From positions 491,965 through 555,964 of the forward strand of contig VYZB01000380.1 in the NCBI GenBank assembly GCA_013397455.1: a stretch of 64,000 bases of DNA, written 5' to 3'. The translations under genes were made by a program, and so were the position numbers. The notes beneath the pieces were generated by a model that had not been told where the DNA came from, did not search any database, and worked only from the letters and a program-made list of their open reading frames with translations. Shown one piece after another: positions 26,242 through 39,571 of the stretch (its first letter is position 1; each line of letters starts with the position of its first letter). The stretch is from Crotophaga sulcirostris (Eukaryota > Chordata > Aves > Cuculiformes > Crotophagidae).

Positions 26242-29200
26242 GTATGTTCCCAGAGCAGCTTCCTAAAAGCTGTTAATTGCAGAGAATGTTTCCCATTCTA
26301 TTTTGTTTCCTAATGCATCTCCACACAAAACATTTCAACATAGGGCTCCAAGAAACACACACTCTGTTTCATGGTACCAACAGTGGTGATGACTGACCCT
26401 TGAATGTCTTTGTTTTGATTTAATTTGTTTAGCATATTTGGCTTTGTGTGTGTAACATAGGCAGGACTGTCCAGGAAACCAAGTCAGCGCTTGACTTTAA
26501 ATAAACAACCCAGCTACTAACTGAATAATACAAGCATCACACTAAATAATGAGTTTTCATGCTAAACCAGTCTTTGATCTCTATTGTCGTTTGCTTCTTT
26601 ACTACTACAAGAAAGTTTATTTTCTGCAAGGTGTTTCCAGCTTTTTGAAAAGTACTGTATGTCTACAGCTTTTAACCTACGGAAAGAGGGGGACAAGAAT
26701 CAGCTTTTTTATAAAACACTGTGCATTTGTTATTACAGTACAAATGTATCAACAATTTCACGTATTTAAAGAGCCATCTCCACATGATTCCTGTTCACTG
26801 TTGTGATTGAAGTGACAAAAGTATCACTGTCATTACACAGAGTACAATTTCACATTGGTCTTATTGCAAAGATATGTATTATTTTTTGCCTTTTGAATTC
26901 TTTTACCAATTTAAGATGCATATTTGTTTTTGTTAATTTTGCTGACTTCCTCTTGATCTTTGTAGCGTGTGGTATAGTAGCAGCTGCAAATCATTTGCTG
27001 TTCATTTAGAACAGGGGAATTAAAGTATTGCATTTACTTGGTTTGTTCTAGTAGCATACATAGTTATTGAAAAATTATACTTTTTTTCTTATGTCCTTAC
27101 TCACGTTTACAATACCATTACCAAGTTTTTTCCATAACTGCATTACAGTACACTGAGGAAACAACAGTAATTATGAAAGACAGATACACTGTTTTACACA
27201 GTTTGCCTACACTTCTTTTTCTACATCTTGGTTAATAGATCAACATATGCTTATAAATGTGATCTCAAATGACAACAGTTTCTAAAATATAGTATATTGA
27301 CTTACGAAAATGTTGGGGAAAGTCTTTAATTCAGAATCAACAGAATATCTGAATGGAGACATAAGAGGTGAAGGCCTATGGACTGTAGTATCATATGTTC
27401 AGTAACGAAAAAGGAGGTGTAAGAACTCGTATCTCAAAAGACATATATAGGTGCAAGCGTTGAGTATCCATTCACAGCTTCCTCCTTTAAGCAGGTAAGG
27501 GACAAATACATGCATTGCCTCTGTCTCACTTTTCCTTTGAGGAATAACTTCAAGGTAGAGGTATCACTGCATGAAGGAGCAGAGGTCTTCCTCCTTCTAT
27601 ACATGTTGCTGAAGAATTTAAGTGATGTTCAGTATAACAGTGTGCGAGTGGCTCTTCCTTGTTGCAGTGCCTGCTCTGACTCTCAGTTTAGTGATGACAT
27701 TTCCTACCTTCCCTCTCTCTTTCAGCACTATGAGAAAGTCCCTAGTTCCACCATCAATCAGAAAAGAGTGGTCCAGGTGGCTCAAAGTAAAAATGGACTG
27801 CTCTTGGCAATGATAGAGCTGCATGTCAGACATGTGAAGGTCTGTAGGATGGAAGGAGGAGGAAGGCAGACCAGGTTCTCATGCCTGTAATAAGTAGAAT
27901 TCATACTACAGTAAGGAGAAGTCTGAAGGACTGAAGACAGTCTCCACCTCCTTAAAATCTCACTGGCACCTCCCAATCCCCATCCCATTCAAAATCCTAC
28001 TGATTCTGTTTAGGCTTTCTACTCTACCTGAAGCTCTAATGATGTTTTGTAAGCCGCTCCATAGATGTATCCTCTTTGGAAATCTGTTGGTGCTTTCCCG
28101 TCTTTCATACCCTTTGACGTCCTTCATAATACACCTTCAAGTTCTGCCAACTCCCTCTGAAACTGCAGTGATGCCTCCTGGCACTTTCAAATAAATCCAT
28201 CTTGAATAACATAACAGCTGCATACTAACAATTTCTATTTTTTTCAGCTTCTGTATCCTTAAAGGACAACTCGCCTTGTGAACATCAACAATTTCATACA
28301 AAAATACTGCACTGGACTGAGTTTGACAGCCATTCATTTGCTTTATGTTCTGTAACAAATTCCCATGAAGCATGCATAAGAAAATGTTACCACATAATTC
28401 TATGACAATACTGATAAATACTTTTCAAAGAAAGGTCTGATAGGTTACATTAAAGAGGCATCATTTTCAGTTACAAAAGTGATTTCATCTCAGCTGTTGT
28501 GTGCACACATACCTCCAAAGACAATTTACACACACTCCTCCAGACTCTGTAATGACTGATGATATACCAACAAAATCAGCTAAAATTAATTATTATTGCT
28601 TTCATTCTTGAAAACATTGTTATTTCCCCCTTGAACTATGTTTTGTTAGAATCTATCCTCTTTCACCCAGTTAAAAGGGCTCTTTTCATCTGCACACTTA
28701 GTAAAACCTGTGCTATTGATACAGATCACCAACAAAGTTGCATAAAAGCAATGTTTAGTATCACAGTCTTCATCTTAAAAATCTATGTAAAAGTGCAAGT
28801 AGTGATAATATAAGCAGACACCCAACTTTCACGAACACTGAAAAAGAGAGAACTAAGGGGAAAGATAAAGTAGGAGCTCTATTTACAAAACAGCGGATGC
28901 AACATTTTGGCTTTAGTCCAAGTTCTTGCACTCTTCTGGTTTAAGTATGCTTTGCAGGAATGCATGTCTAAGGCATGCCTTTTGTGCTTTCCATTAAATA
29001 AAGCTTATTTGGCAGTCACCTTTCCTTTTTCTGCTAGCCTAGTATTATTCTACAGTAAACAGGGTGCCAGAATATCAGCTGGTACATATCAATGTAGCTT
29101 GATTGAGTTAATTTGCACCAGTTGAGCAGCTGTTATAAAAGGATGTAGAAATAATTTTTGAGGAATCATCAGATCAAAAAGGAATGGTTGCATTATGTTG

Positions 29201-29256
29201 CTATAACAGCATAACCAGGACAACATAAACTTTAATGGTTTTAATTTATCCTTAAG
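26242..29256 (+). other. ANGPT1: ANGPT1 intron 2
   Basis: A 3,015-base intron between phase-0 exon boundaries, starting GTATGT and ending CTTAAG. I see no transposon, RNA gene or long tandem repeat in it. An open frame of about 126 codons near 27510-27890 has no recognisable domain and is not flanked by convincing exon signals, so I treat it as chance. Confidence 0.9.
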
Positions 29257-29378
29257 GTGCTAAATCAAACATCCAGACTTGAAATTCAGCTACTGGAAAA
29301 TTCACTGTCAACATACAAGCTAGAAAAACAGCTGCTACAACAGACACATGAAATCCTGAAAATTCATGAGAAAAACAG
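29257..29378 (+). CDS. ANGPT1: ANGPT1 coding exon 3 (coiled-coil, middle)
   Basis: Internal exon of 122 bases, entered in phase 0 and left after two bases of a codon. It encodes VLNQTSRLEIQLLENSLSTY and then a K/L/E/Q-rich helix ending KIHEKN, human residues 152-191 plus the first two bases of Ser192. The N-Q-T sequon falls at human N154. The leucines recur in heptad spacing, as expected for the parallel coiled coil that oligomerises angiopoietin. The donor is a good GTAAGA. The acceptor, CCTTAAG, has an adenine at -3 and only a short, mixed pyrimidine tract, so it is the weakest of the five acceptors in the window. Exon boundaries join in frame to exons 2 and 4. The length is the same as I recall for the human exon. 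Confidence 0.96.
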
Positions 29379-30989
29379 GTAAGACTTAGTAGTTATTCTC
29401 TTGTACTCATTCTCTGTTGATCACAAAGTAGTTTGTGCATATTTTGTTCTAAGCAGCTGATAAAATGGAAAAAGCAAATATGATAAGTGGAAAGTATTGG
29501 CAATATCTATGAATTACTAAAAGTGCCAGGGTGTGAACTTACACTGTGTTAGCTCCTGTATGATAAATGAAAGTTGATTTTTACCACTTTTCATGTGTGC
29601 TGTAAGTTTACATCTCAGTTTGCTTCATGACAACCTAGTCATATGACTATAGCTCCTGCTGATGAAGAGCAGTTGTAGATCTGGTCAAGTAATATGCCAT
29701 TTGTGTTAATGGCTGTGAAAACCAATTTAACTTATTTAAACTAATAACTCTTTATAGCCAGTAATTCCAGCAAATGGTATTCTGGAGAAGTTGGATTACA
29801 CTGAAAACTCTTGATCTCCACAGATTTCCCTTGAACAATTGGAAATATGAATAAGTTAGAGTGAGTTTAACTTTGACTTCAGCCATCTCAAAATCAGGTA
29901 ATTCATCTAAACTGTGTATGTGGGCTCTCCCTGTAGTCCATCAATAGAGTCAGCATGTGCAGGAGGCAGTTCATTCTACATATTTAAAAAAGTTATTTCA
30001 ATTTGGGGTTAACCCAAGCATTAGTTAAACATTCAAATATTTGTATTTCTGTGTGCTGTAGTCTGGTTAGCAACACAATTTTATTGGCTACTCAGGAGAC
30101 TGAGTCTTGTGTACTCAATAATCTGAATTTATTTATTTATCTTAGCAATGTGTCAGAGTGTAAAGCCTTCATGTCTGTAAACATAAGTTTTACTTAAGTT
30201 GAACTTTGACTTGGCTGACATTATAAAGAAATTATCGGTGACATGACAAAATGGTCTGCCTTGAGTTTTTGGAAGAAAAGGAGGGATATGTTAAAAAGCA
30301 CTCTTTATACCCAAATTTTTCTCTCAGAAGTATAGTCGTATGTGGGTAAATGAAAAAGCACGTGGAGTTTCATCTTATAATGGAGCAAGAAACTGTCATA
30401 CACTGTTCAAATTCTCTCTGGACTCAATAAAAGTAGGAAAAGGGCAGTGTTATGATTACATTAAAATATGGATCATAAGCTTCTGTATCATCCTCTGTTC
30501 TCAACAAAGACCTGCATAATCTTGGCCTTGTAGGTTCTACCTGGTCCTGAAATCAGTTATGTGTGTGTCATGTTCACTATAGAACAAATCTTGGTGATCT
30601 CAGCAGATGCTAGGTTTCTGGACATGCCAGTGATTTCAGCTTGCTTAACTTTAGACAGTACTTATAAGTTACCCATCAGGCTATGTTCAGTAGTTGTTTG
30701 CAGTTAAAATGCTTTCATTCCTCTCCATATCACTCTCATGTCAATAAAATAAACTCCTTATATCTGCATTGTGTACATGGACTGTAAACTTTTTTAGAAA
30801 GGGCCTTTCTTTTGCAGTAGGTGTACACCACAGTGGGAATGAGGGTAGGAACTATTAACATTGCAAAAATAACTGAAACAGATGGTGTACTGTGGGCAGA
30901 TAATTTCTTTCTCTGTGCTAAAATTTGCTGTATATAAAATACAAATAAAGATATTAATCACTCTTAAAGGGTGAATATAATGCAAAACA

Positions 30990-31015
30990 TTATAATAATA
31001 ATAAATGATTATTAA
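30990..31015 (+). repeat. TAA-rich microsatellite
   Basis: TATAATAATAATAAATGATT and following bases make a short, degraded TAA repeat. Confidence 0.55.
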
Positions 31016-33870
31016 TGTTCTACAGTAACTTGTATATTATCCTGAAATAAAATGAACACTGCATATCAATAGGGGACCAACATGTGTTCTTTAGACTAAA
31101 ATATATCTGTTCTTGGACTTTCTCTTTACTTCTTTACTTCCTGCCTCTACTGCGAAGAGTGGCCAGTTTTTTTTATTTTAATCCCACTGAAGTGAAAGAT
31201 TCCATGGCATAAATAGAGTCACATTTGCCCCAGAATCATGTTTCTATTGAGTGCTCTCATGCCATAAATAATTTAGTTTTGTGGGCTCCCACCCACTATA
31301 ATATAAATGGTGGTTTCTTCCATTGCCATTTTTTCTCCCACAAGAGCTTTCTAAAAATTATTTTGGCTTATTCTTGAAAGATTTCCCTGCTTAAGTGCCT
31401 TTATGAACCTTGGGGTTTTTTTCCAGAGTATACCAGCTGCATTTAACTTATTGTGTGCCATTTGTTTCAATATGCAAGTGTGAAAGCAACTTTTTATTTA
31501 CTCAAATGAAACAAATGAGGAAACCTATAAAAGAATTCTGGATCTTCCTGTAGTAAATAGTGGAAGTGAAATTTAAACATAAAATCCAGCTTGAATTTGC
31601 AGACAATCAAACTACTTTAACACATTCAGTACAAGAACTGTTGCATCCTATGAAAGGGGAGGGATCAAGAATGATTCTTCAATTTCCATCTGGCTGTGTG
31701 AAAGATGAGGAAATGCAATATATCTATTTGCAGATTTTGAGTACACTAAAAAGATAAATCCAGATTTTTCACTTCACTTTTATAATTTCAATGCAATTAT
31801 CTTGTCACTGGTATAAAAATAGTCTTACTGATGCTAAGTGACCAATTACTTTACTGACTTTGAGAAATACGGGGACACATATTTTTATGTTTCCATAAAC
31901 TGATCAGATAATGTCAGACTACTAAAGTAAATATAAGAGGTCAGCAATGAACAATATAGTGAAAATTTCAGTCATGTAAAAGCAAGTACAAAGTAGCTGT
32001 CTCAAAAAAAACCACCCTTCTTGCATTCAAAAATAAGCATTTAAGTCCTCTACCTGTTTGTCTTCCAATTCATATATAATACAAGAAAACTGCCTGTGTA
32101 CAGCGAAAGAATTTTTTTCTAATGTGACAGAATTGTCTTTATTTATTGAATAGCTTAACAAAGTAAATGTTTTTATATGTGTTTTTAATAAATCTAGATT
32201 TTATAAAAGATTATTTTAATGCAAAAGATGTCCATTTCAGAGATCTGGTCTATATCACATCTCTAAACTGAGGCCTCTGAAAAGAAAGATAAAAAAAATT
32301 CCTTAAACTACCGTGGTCTGGAATGGATTAATGAATGAACTACCTGCCTTATAAGGTAGATTGTCTAAATCAGACTTTCCTTCCTCCCCTGAGAGTTACC
32401 AGAGAGCTTTCTGTATGTTCTACTTCATAACCTTTCAGAATGATAGCAGCTTTCACTGGAAGTCATTCTTTGACTCCTGTACACGTCTTCTACCCTCTCC
32501 AGCGTTATCAGAGGTCTTTTTCTGAATCAGCTGAACACAGCACAGTTGCACACAGGCATCCCACTGGCTTATATCCTGACAAAGTTGACATAACATTTGT
32601 ATGGCTTAAAGTAGATCTTCACCAAAACCAGTAGTAGACATTGACACATGGTTAACTCTTAGGAAAATTAAGTTTATCTGGGTTTGAGGGGCATGTGTGT
32701 GTATTTGTTTCTAATTTGTCTTCTAGATGATGACTGAAAAAATACATTGTCCAATGGGTAGCTTTTCTCATGCTGTTTAAGCATTTCTTCTTTTTGGGGC
32801 AGAAATCCCCAATCCATATGAAGTCTTTGCTTTTGTTCATTTGGAATTTCTCATTGACTCTTAGTAAAAGACAATGAATGTCTTGGATTTCTCACAGGTA
32901 TCCAGGGAGTGGTCCTATCCTCAGCCTTATTTTTATCTGTTGTAGATGTATGGATATAGAAAGATCACTGTATAAATACTTGTGCATTCCTTAAAATATC
33001 TTAGTTTTGCAATTTTTGATAACAGGACTTCTAATAAACTTAGGAAACTGCAAAGGAACCAAGTACTGTAACATTCCCATCTTTCCACCATGTGTTGTTG
33101 ACACACCACTCATAAATATTAGGTTGTATTATTGCTAAAGCCATAAAACATCTGCTTACTGTCTGTCTCTGTAGGCACCAAACTGGGAAATTCTGAATAT
33201 TGTCAGCTTCTTCCTTCTTGCTTGACATGGCCAGTGTTACTCTAAATAAGACTGTCATCACCATGGGTTCATTTACAATGGCCTTAGGAAGACTATGGTG
33301 GGAAACAAATAACACAATGACAAATTGTGTCTGTCAGAGGCTCTTTCTTTTACATGAAATCATTCAGATATGGAAATAATTTAGATGTGGACATGCAGAT
33401 ACGATGTTGTGGAATTAGGGAAGTGCCCTGTACTGTACAAGGATATGGACAAAGATAAAGGGAACTTTTTTCTTTACTTATTATATAACTATAAAACAGT
33501 ATTCTGTCTTCAAGAACAGCATCTTCTCTTACATTGACAATACACATTTTTGATGGACTGTAAGATGTCAGACTGGGATATGGCCACACCTCGCACCCAT
33601 TCTATCACAAACTATGTGCAGAGCCCATTTTTTTCCTAACCAAAGTGTGTTGATATAACTTATAGTCTATCAGAAAAGTTAAAAACTAGAATCAAAATGA
33701 GTATTTCAATAATTTCCACAAAAAAGTAGATAGAACTGATCAAATTCACACATAACTTTTTTTTTAATTTTGTGAAATATGAGTCAAAACTAGTTCCATC
33801 AGAACATTTTCAACCACTTCTGCCTAACTAAACCAGTTAGTCTGATCTTCTGCATAACAAAGCTCAAAGA

Positions 33871-34215
33871 CTTCCAGTACTTAAAGGGCCTACAGGAAAG
33901 CTGGGGAGGGGCTCTTTATCAGGGAGTGTAGTGATAGGATGAGGGTAATGATTTTAAGCTGAAAGAGGGGACATTTAGATTAGATATTAGGAGGAAATTT
34001 ATTTATTATTTAAGAGGGTAGTGAGACACTGGAATAGGTTGCCCAAAGTACTAGTGGATACCCCATCACTGGAGGTGTTCAAGACCAGATTGTATAAGGC
34101 TTTGAGCAACCTAACCTAGAGGAAGGTGGTCCTGACCGTGACAGGGGAGTTGGAACTGGATGATCCCTAAAGTCCCTTCCAACCCAAACCATTCTGTAAT
34201 TCTTTGATTCTATGA
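33871..34215 (+). mobile_element. CR1 LINE 3' end
   Basis: About 345 bases of CR1 3' sequence: GGGCCTACAGGAAAGCTGGG, GCTCTTTATCAGGGAGTGTA, TTAGATTAGATATTAGGAGG, CCATCACTGGAGGTGTTCAA, GGAACTGGATGATCCCTAAA. It is closed by ATTCTGTAATTCTTTGATTC and TATGAC. 5'-truncated, + strand, inside ANGPT1 intron 3. Confidence 0.93.
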
Positions 34216-36080
34216 CTTCCACATAAATATTCTCAAAAAAATCAACGTGAGTCTACAACATAAATGCATTGGGTTTAATGTTAGAATTCAAGTGATGAAA
34301 AAAATCAGCTACAGATCTGATACGGTGTTAAAATAATTTATCGTGTTTGGCTTCAAAATCCATACTTTGTTTCAGATTGAAACCTTTTATCATCTGACTT
34401 AAATACACTGAATCTTGTTATGCTTTCACTACTAATTAATGAGCCTTTTAGAATGAGAGATCGTGTGTTCCCCTTTGCATTTAGGAAAAAGTGTTTTCAC
34501 TTCCCATCTTTATTTTTCCCCCCTTTACCCAGATCTTTCTGGTTTTCAAATAAATAAATAAGTCGATATTACAAAGTATATTTTCTTCAGTATCTTTGTA
34601 AGTAAGTCTCACATTTATTTCATTTCAGAAAAAGAGATTTTCTGCTTGCTTTCTTTTATTAAAATAATGAAAAAATGTTTTATAAAAGTTTTATATTACT
34701 TTACCTTGTACAGCAAATCCAGGGGCTGAATTTAATCTTTGTATTGTTATCATTTGTAACAGCTCATACTAAGGCTCTATGGTATCTAGTAGAAACAACT
34801 CCATATGGATTTTATTACATTCTTCAGTTAGGTTAAATGACCTGAAATTATGCAGGCATTTTGCCACTGATCTATTATCCAGAAGTAAAAACAAAGGTAG
34901 AAGGAGAGTGCAAATAAATAAAACCTAAGATTGACTTGAACAGGAAGCAGTTTGCTGGCAAGTTTGTAACCACCAATTGGTTTATGGGCATGAGAAACAC
35001 CTCTCCTGGCATATACAGTAGAATTACTGAACAGAAGGTAGCAGAGGGATTTAATTAATTTCTTTATCTAATGTTAATGATCTCTTTCCACTCAAGTCCC
35101 ACTATAGCATCAGTGCACTGGCCTGAAAAAATTTCTTATCCACTGTTGATAGATATTAGCTGTCTTTTATGTCTACAGCTCCTCTGTTCTCCTGAATATG
35201 ATCTGACATGCCTTTGATCTTTGTAAATTGTACACTTCCAACTCAGGACAGGGAGGGTACTAGAAAAAGAACATTACTCAGGAGAAAGTGTTTCCATACT
35301 TAGGTAAAAATATTTATAAAAATTGATGTAAGCAGGTTGCATATTACGATGCCCAAAAGTTTTCTGTCTAAGGACCATTTTGTTGAACCAGAAAGTGTGT
35401 GGGAAGAATAGCTATGTGGACTCAAGGAAAACAAGGGAATCTTACCTTAAAATGCAAACTTCTGATGTATCTTCTGAGGAAACATTACTTACACATTCTT
35501 AATGTGAAGATAGATAGTGCTCACCTAGTGCACAATTCCTTTCTCAGCTTCACAGACCATATCAAATTGTACCTTTATTGTAGATTCCATATCCCTTGAC
35601 GGTACTCCATAGATCCTAACCCTTATCTTCCATTCAGTAGTAAGGAAATTCACAAACTCTTCCTTAGTTTACCCCTGATTTTTGTGTCTTTTCCTATCAA
35701 CCTATCCATACTACCAAAGATGTCCACTTCAAAGTCCTGCTCTTCTCTCTGCTTTGCCTATATTAAGCTTTTCTGCGTAAACTTCTATAGACAAATGTGT
35801 TATTGGCTTGTGCACTTGGATGGGTATGCAATTCTATGCACTTTACTTTAGGTACTACAACATGCCAACATTACAGAATGGTGCCTTAGATATCAGGTAT
35901 ATTTGCCTGCTTGATAGAGAAAATCAATGGGCTGAATTAGCAGATGTGACATTTTTTAGAAGACATTATTTATGTACAGAATTCTATGGCAAAAAGCAAA
36001 ATAGTTCTGTTTTCTATATTAATAAATATGTTAGTGTGAAATAATACCTACCAAGTGGGTTTGTTTTTTTTTTATTGTAG

Positions 36081-36313
36081 TTTACTTGAGCACAGAATTT
36101 TAGAAATGGAAGAAAGGCATAAAGAGGAACTGGACACTCTGAAGGATGAAAAAGAGAACTTACAAAGCTTGGTCACACGACAAAGCTACATAATCCAGGA
36201 ACTAGAGAAGCAGTTAAACAAGGCAACAAGCAATAACAGTGTCCTACAGAAACAGCAGATTGAATTGATGGATACAGTTCACACTCTGATCACCTTCTGT
36301 TCCAAGGAAGGAG
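36081..36313 (+). CDS. ANGPT1: ANGPT1 coding exon 4 (coiled-coil, C-terminal part)
   Basis: Internal exon of 233 bases. The first base completes Ser192 and the last base starts Val270. The peptide runs from LLEHRILEMEERHKEELDTL through VTRQSYIIQELEKQLNKATS to LMDTVHTLITFCSKEG. It is charged and helical, with a clear heptad pattern, and corresponds to human residues 192-269. An N-N-S sequon sits at human N243. A cysteine is conserved at human position 265, the residue implicated in the variable higher-order disulfide multimers of ANGPT1. Differences from human cluster near the 3' end (TLITFCSKEG against NLVNLCTKEG). The acceptor is a long T run ending ATTGTAG and the donor is GTAAGA. In human, alternative splicing at this junction removes Gly269; whether it occurs here cannot be seen. 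Confidence 0.97.
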
Positions 36314-37889
36314 GTAAGAAAGTAGTGTTATAAAAGATTAGAAGTAGTAGGAAATTTCTTCTGAAATAAGTCCTGATTTTTTGGAAAGGCAGAACTTAAT
36401 GACCTTATTCCAAGAAAGAAAAGGGCATTATAATTGAGGACGAAAGCGCTGGTGAGAACCCACAAATTGAATAAGGTTCAGACAGTGCTGAGACCAACTG
36501 TTGTGCTAATGGACATATTTGCTTTTTTGAATTTAATATGTTTGAATTGTGCCTTGACCATAACTAATGTAGGCAATAATTCCTTTGTCTTCACATTAGC
36601 AATACTGATTTGTTCCTCTGAGCATGTCTTCTTTTGCTGGGAGTAATCCAACCAAATGTGGATGTTAACTTTATAGATGTCTATATCTAATTTTCTCTAG
36701 ACCTCCTTTACAAGCAATCGACAGAACAGGGTACTAAATGAAGGAAAGTAACCCAGAACTTTATGCCTATAAGCAGGTTATAACACTGATGAACTTGGAT
36801 GTAGGCACTGATTATGCAGCAGACATCCAAAAGACAAATCACTTCTCCTGAATAAGATTTAATTTATAAAAATGGATCATTTTTCTTCTTTCTGCCTTGC
36901 TGGATTTTGATTGTTCATTACTGGGTGCATTGGGCACCAAAAGATAGAAATAATATATTTTGAAAGAGGGGGTTGACAAAGGCTCTAGAAAAATTATCAA
37001 GTCTGCCTTTCTTAGTAAACAGGTTTCTTACAGAGACTGAGAAAGAAATTCGGGTAGGATTCTGATTTTCAAATGCTAAAGACATTGCAGTATGTCTCTG
37101 GAAAAAAAATTCCTTCCATTAGAAGAACTCAAGGGAGATGGGTGAATGTAAACTATTGTAAAGGACAGAAATAGGATACTGGAAAGAACAAATTAGTAAC
37201 TACGAAAACTAAAGGTCATACAGAAGAGAGGAAAAAAGAAATGTAAGAGAGAATGTAAGATAAAAGGTATGTGCTAAGAATGACAACTAAAATCGAATTA
37301 ACAGCTGTGCCTGGTATAGCATGCAGAGGGTTAAAAATACTACACGATAGACAGTTGAGGAAAAAAATAATATCCATCTGGGAAGAAGCCATCAAAAACC
37401 TTCTGAGAAAGAGTACAGGATAAACTTAGAGAGAAACTGTAGATAAGCAAATTGTGCTAGTCGTTCAGTGAGCGTGGAAGCACGGATGAAAGAGTTCTAT
37501 GAAAGCTTAAGTACCAATAGTCTGAAGAGCTCAGCATATTTGCTCCTTGTAATTCTAGAACTCTAAATGACATAAATTATCTAAAAAACAAAAAGAAAAA
37601 AAAACCCAGAAAAAAGCCTCAAACAACAACCCCATCCCCCTAGTCAAAACCTTGTCACCTACAGCATTATTCAATACTCTGTTTAAGAGACAGAAGGACA
37701 TATTAGATCATCCAAACTATTCGACTGAAGGCAGTGTGGGTTTGCTCTCTACTATATATTCCCATGCAACTTGTGTGGCTTAAATCTGAACTGCTCCAGT
37801 GATGAGGATTACTTCTCTTCCTTTGGAAGTGTTGCATGCTCAGGCCTTTGTTGATGGAATACTTTTTTAAAGAAAATCCTTCCTCCCGG

Positions 37890-37900
37890 CCCCCCCCCCC
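37890..37900 (+). repeat. Poly-C run (11 C)
   Basis: Eleven consecutive C bases follow CCCGG, an uncommon homopolymer for this AT-rich region. Confidence 0.75.
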
Positions 37901-38994
37901 AGTCATATATATTCTAAATGTTCCCTTCTGCTTATTCTATTATACTTTTCCCCAACATTTCGAATTAAATAACATCCTTCATAGTAGTCTGTTCTCATAT
38001 CAGTAGAGAAACATTGTGATGCAATGCAAATCGTTTATTATGTTTCATGGTCTTTTGGCAAAGAAATCTGGCAAAGCTGTGTTCAGAGTGTTCTAACTGA
38101 GCTCAGGAGTACTTTAAAATTAATATAAAAATGAAAGATATATGATTCTCATACAGAGATATACTGCAAGTTCTTTTTAAGGCTAGAAACAGATTTTTCA
38201 ATAATTTTGAATTTGATGCAAAGAAAAAAGACTCAAGCAAACCAATATTTTTCCTAGAATTAGTTTCCTCAAGTGTTTCTTATAGAAACTTTGAGTGAGG
38301 ATTACAGAAGTGGATGTTTAAAATTGGGCTCCTGGGTACAAATGCAGGTGTCAGAAAATCTGAATTTTCAGCAGTTTTTTTTCACTTCTGAGGAACTGTG
38401 GAAGCAACAGATGCTAAACATAGTTAAATGCCTAAATATAATTTTAATAGCTAACTCAGACTCTTAATTTTGGACTCGGTTATCTTTTGTGTATTAACAT
38501 GTTCAGAATTTTCCTTGGATACCTTTTTTATTAAAGAGAATAATTTAGAAATAAATAATTGCAGAAATATTTCCACTAACAATCTGTTTAAGTTTAACTG
38601 ACCAACGTTTTCATAAGTATGTTCATAGCTGAAAAAGAAGCCAGACAGTTTAAGTTAAAATAATAATATTATCCTGGAGCACAAGACTGCTCTAATGAAA
38701 GCTGAATAGTAAAGCATTTGATTGTAACAAAAATTAATACCAGCTTCAGCCTGTGCAAATACATATTGAAGATGGAAGAATATGCATGCTGGGAAGTACA
38801 ACTGGATCTACTCAAAATTCAGACAAAAATTTGAAGTTCAGATAGTCTTACAGAAGTCTTTATGTGTGTACTGATGTTCAAAACATAAAATATGCTGTGA
38901 GAACCGGTGTTTATTGGGAGACAGAGAATAACAATATGTGATACATAAATCAGTGACACCCCTTCTGTCTTGGGTAAATCTCAGGCATATATCA

Positions 38995-39190
38995 GAAATG
39001 GAAGTGGTCCAGAAAAGAATAGGACAATGGAAATAATTAGAGACCTGGAACTATTTCCATATGAGGAGAGAGAGCTGTAGCATACAGAACTATTAGATGG
39101 GAAAAAAAGTATGTGGGATGCTATTATGGAAGCACAGAAAATAACCAATGGTAGGAAGAAAAGGAACACCCAGTAACATTGAGAGATATT
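38995..39190 (+). mobile_element. Ancient CR1-like LINE fragment
   Basis: The words GTGGTCCAGAAAAGAATAGG, GAGACCTGGAACTATTTCCA and TATGAGGAGAGAGAGCTG are followed by GGATGCTATTATGGAAGCAC and AACCAATGGTAGGAAGAAAA. They line up in order with the old, amniote-wide CR1 3' region as I remember it (GGGTCCAGAGAAGAGCAAC ... GGACTGGAA ... TATGAGGAAAG ... ATGGTGTGGAGAAAG). Divergence is high and no terminal repeat is preserved. Boundaries are approximate. Confidence 0.5.
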
Positions 39191-39544
39191 TCCCATTGAT
39201 AAAAGAAAGTACTCAGTTAAGTTAAGGTTGCTAGATATCATTGAGATTGATAAAGATTTTTGAATAATTGGAAAACTGAAGAGCTAGCAAAGGATGAGTC
39301 CTTTTACGAACTTCAGATTTTTAACTAGGGACACTCATCTTTGAAAGGAAATACAGCCTAAGCAAGGCACAAACTCCAGAAGGCCAAATTGTAAAAGATG
39401 AGTAACTTCCTAAGGGTGAATACAAGAGTGGAGGGGAATTGTGAAGTATATCTAAACCCTATGATATTTAGAGACTGACTTTAATTACCTTTGGATTTTC
39501 AGGCATAAATTTTAAACGTAAGTAGATACATTTTGTATTACTTG

Positions 39545-39571
39545 TATATATATATATATTCTAAAAAAAAA
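39545..39571 (+). repeat. TA microsatellite with adjoining A run
   Basis: A run of TA dinucleotides is followed, after TTC, by a short A homopolymer. Confidence 0.6.

Larger units (their letters stand above)
29379..36080 (+). other. ANGPT1: ANGPT1 intron 3
   Basis: A 6,702-base intron starting GTAAGA and ending in a T-rich tract plus GTAG, interrupting the codon for Ser192 after its second base. It holds one CR1 fragment (33871-34215) and a short TAA-rich run near 30990-31015. The rest, including 29379-33870 and 34216-36060, is AT-rich and shows nothing else I can identify. Confidence 0.9.

Noticed and set aside
27510..27890. Open frame of about 126 codons on the + strand in intron 2
   Set aside because: No recognisable domain, no homology I can name and no exon-like flanking signals. 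It lies between two confirmed ANGPT1 exons and is of a length chance can give.
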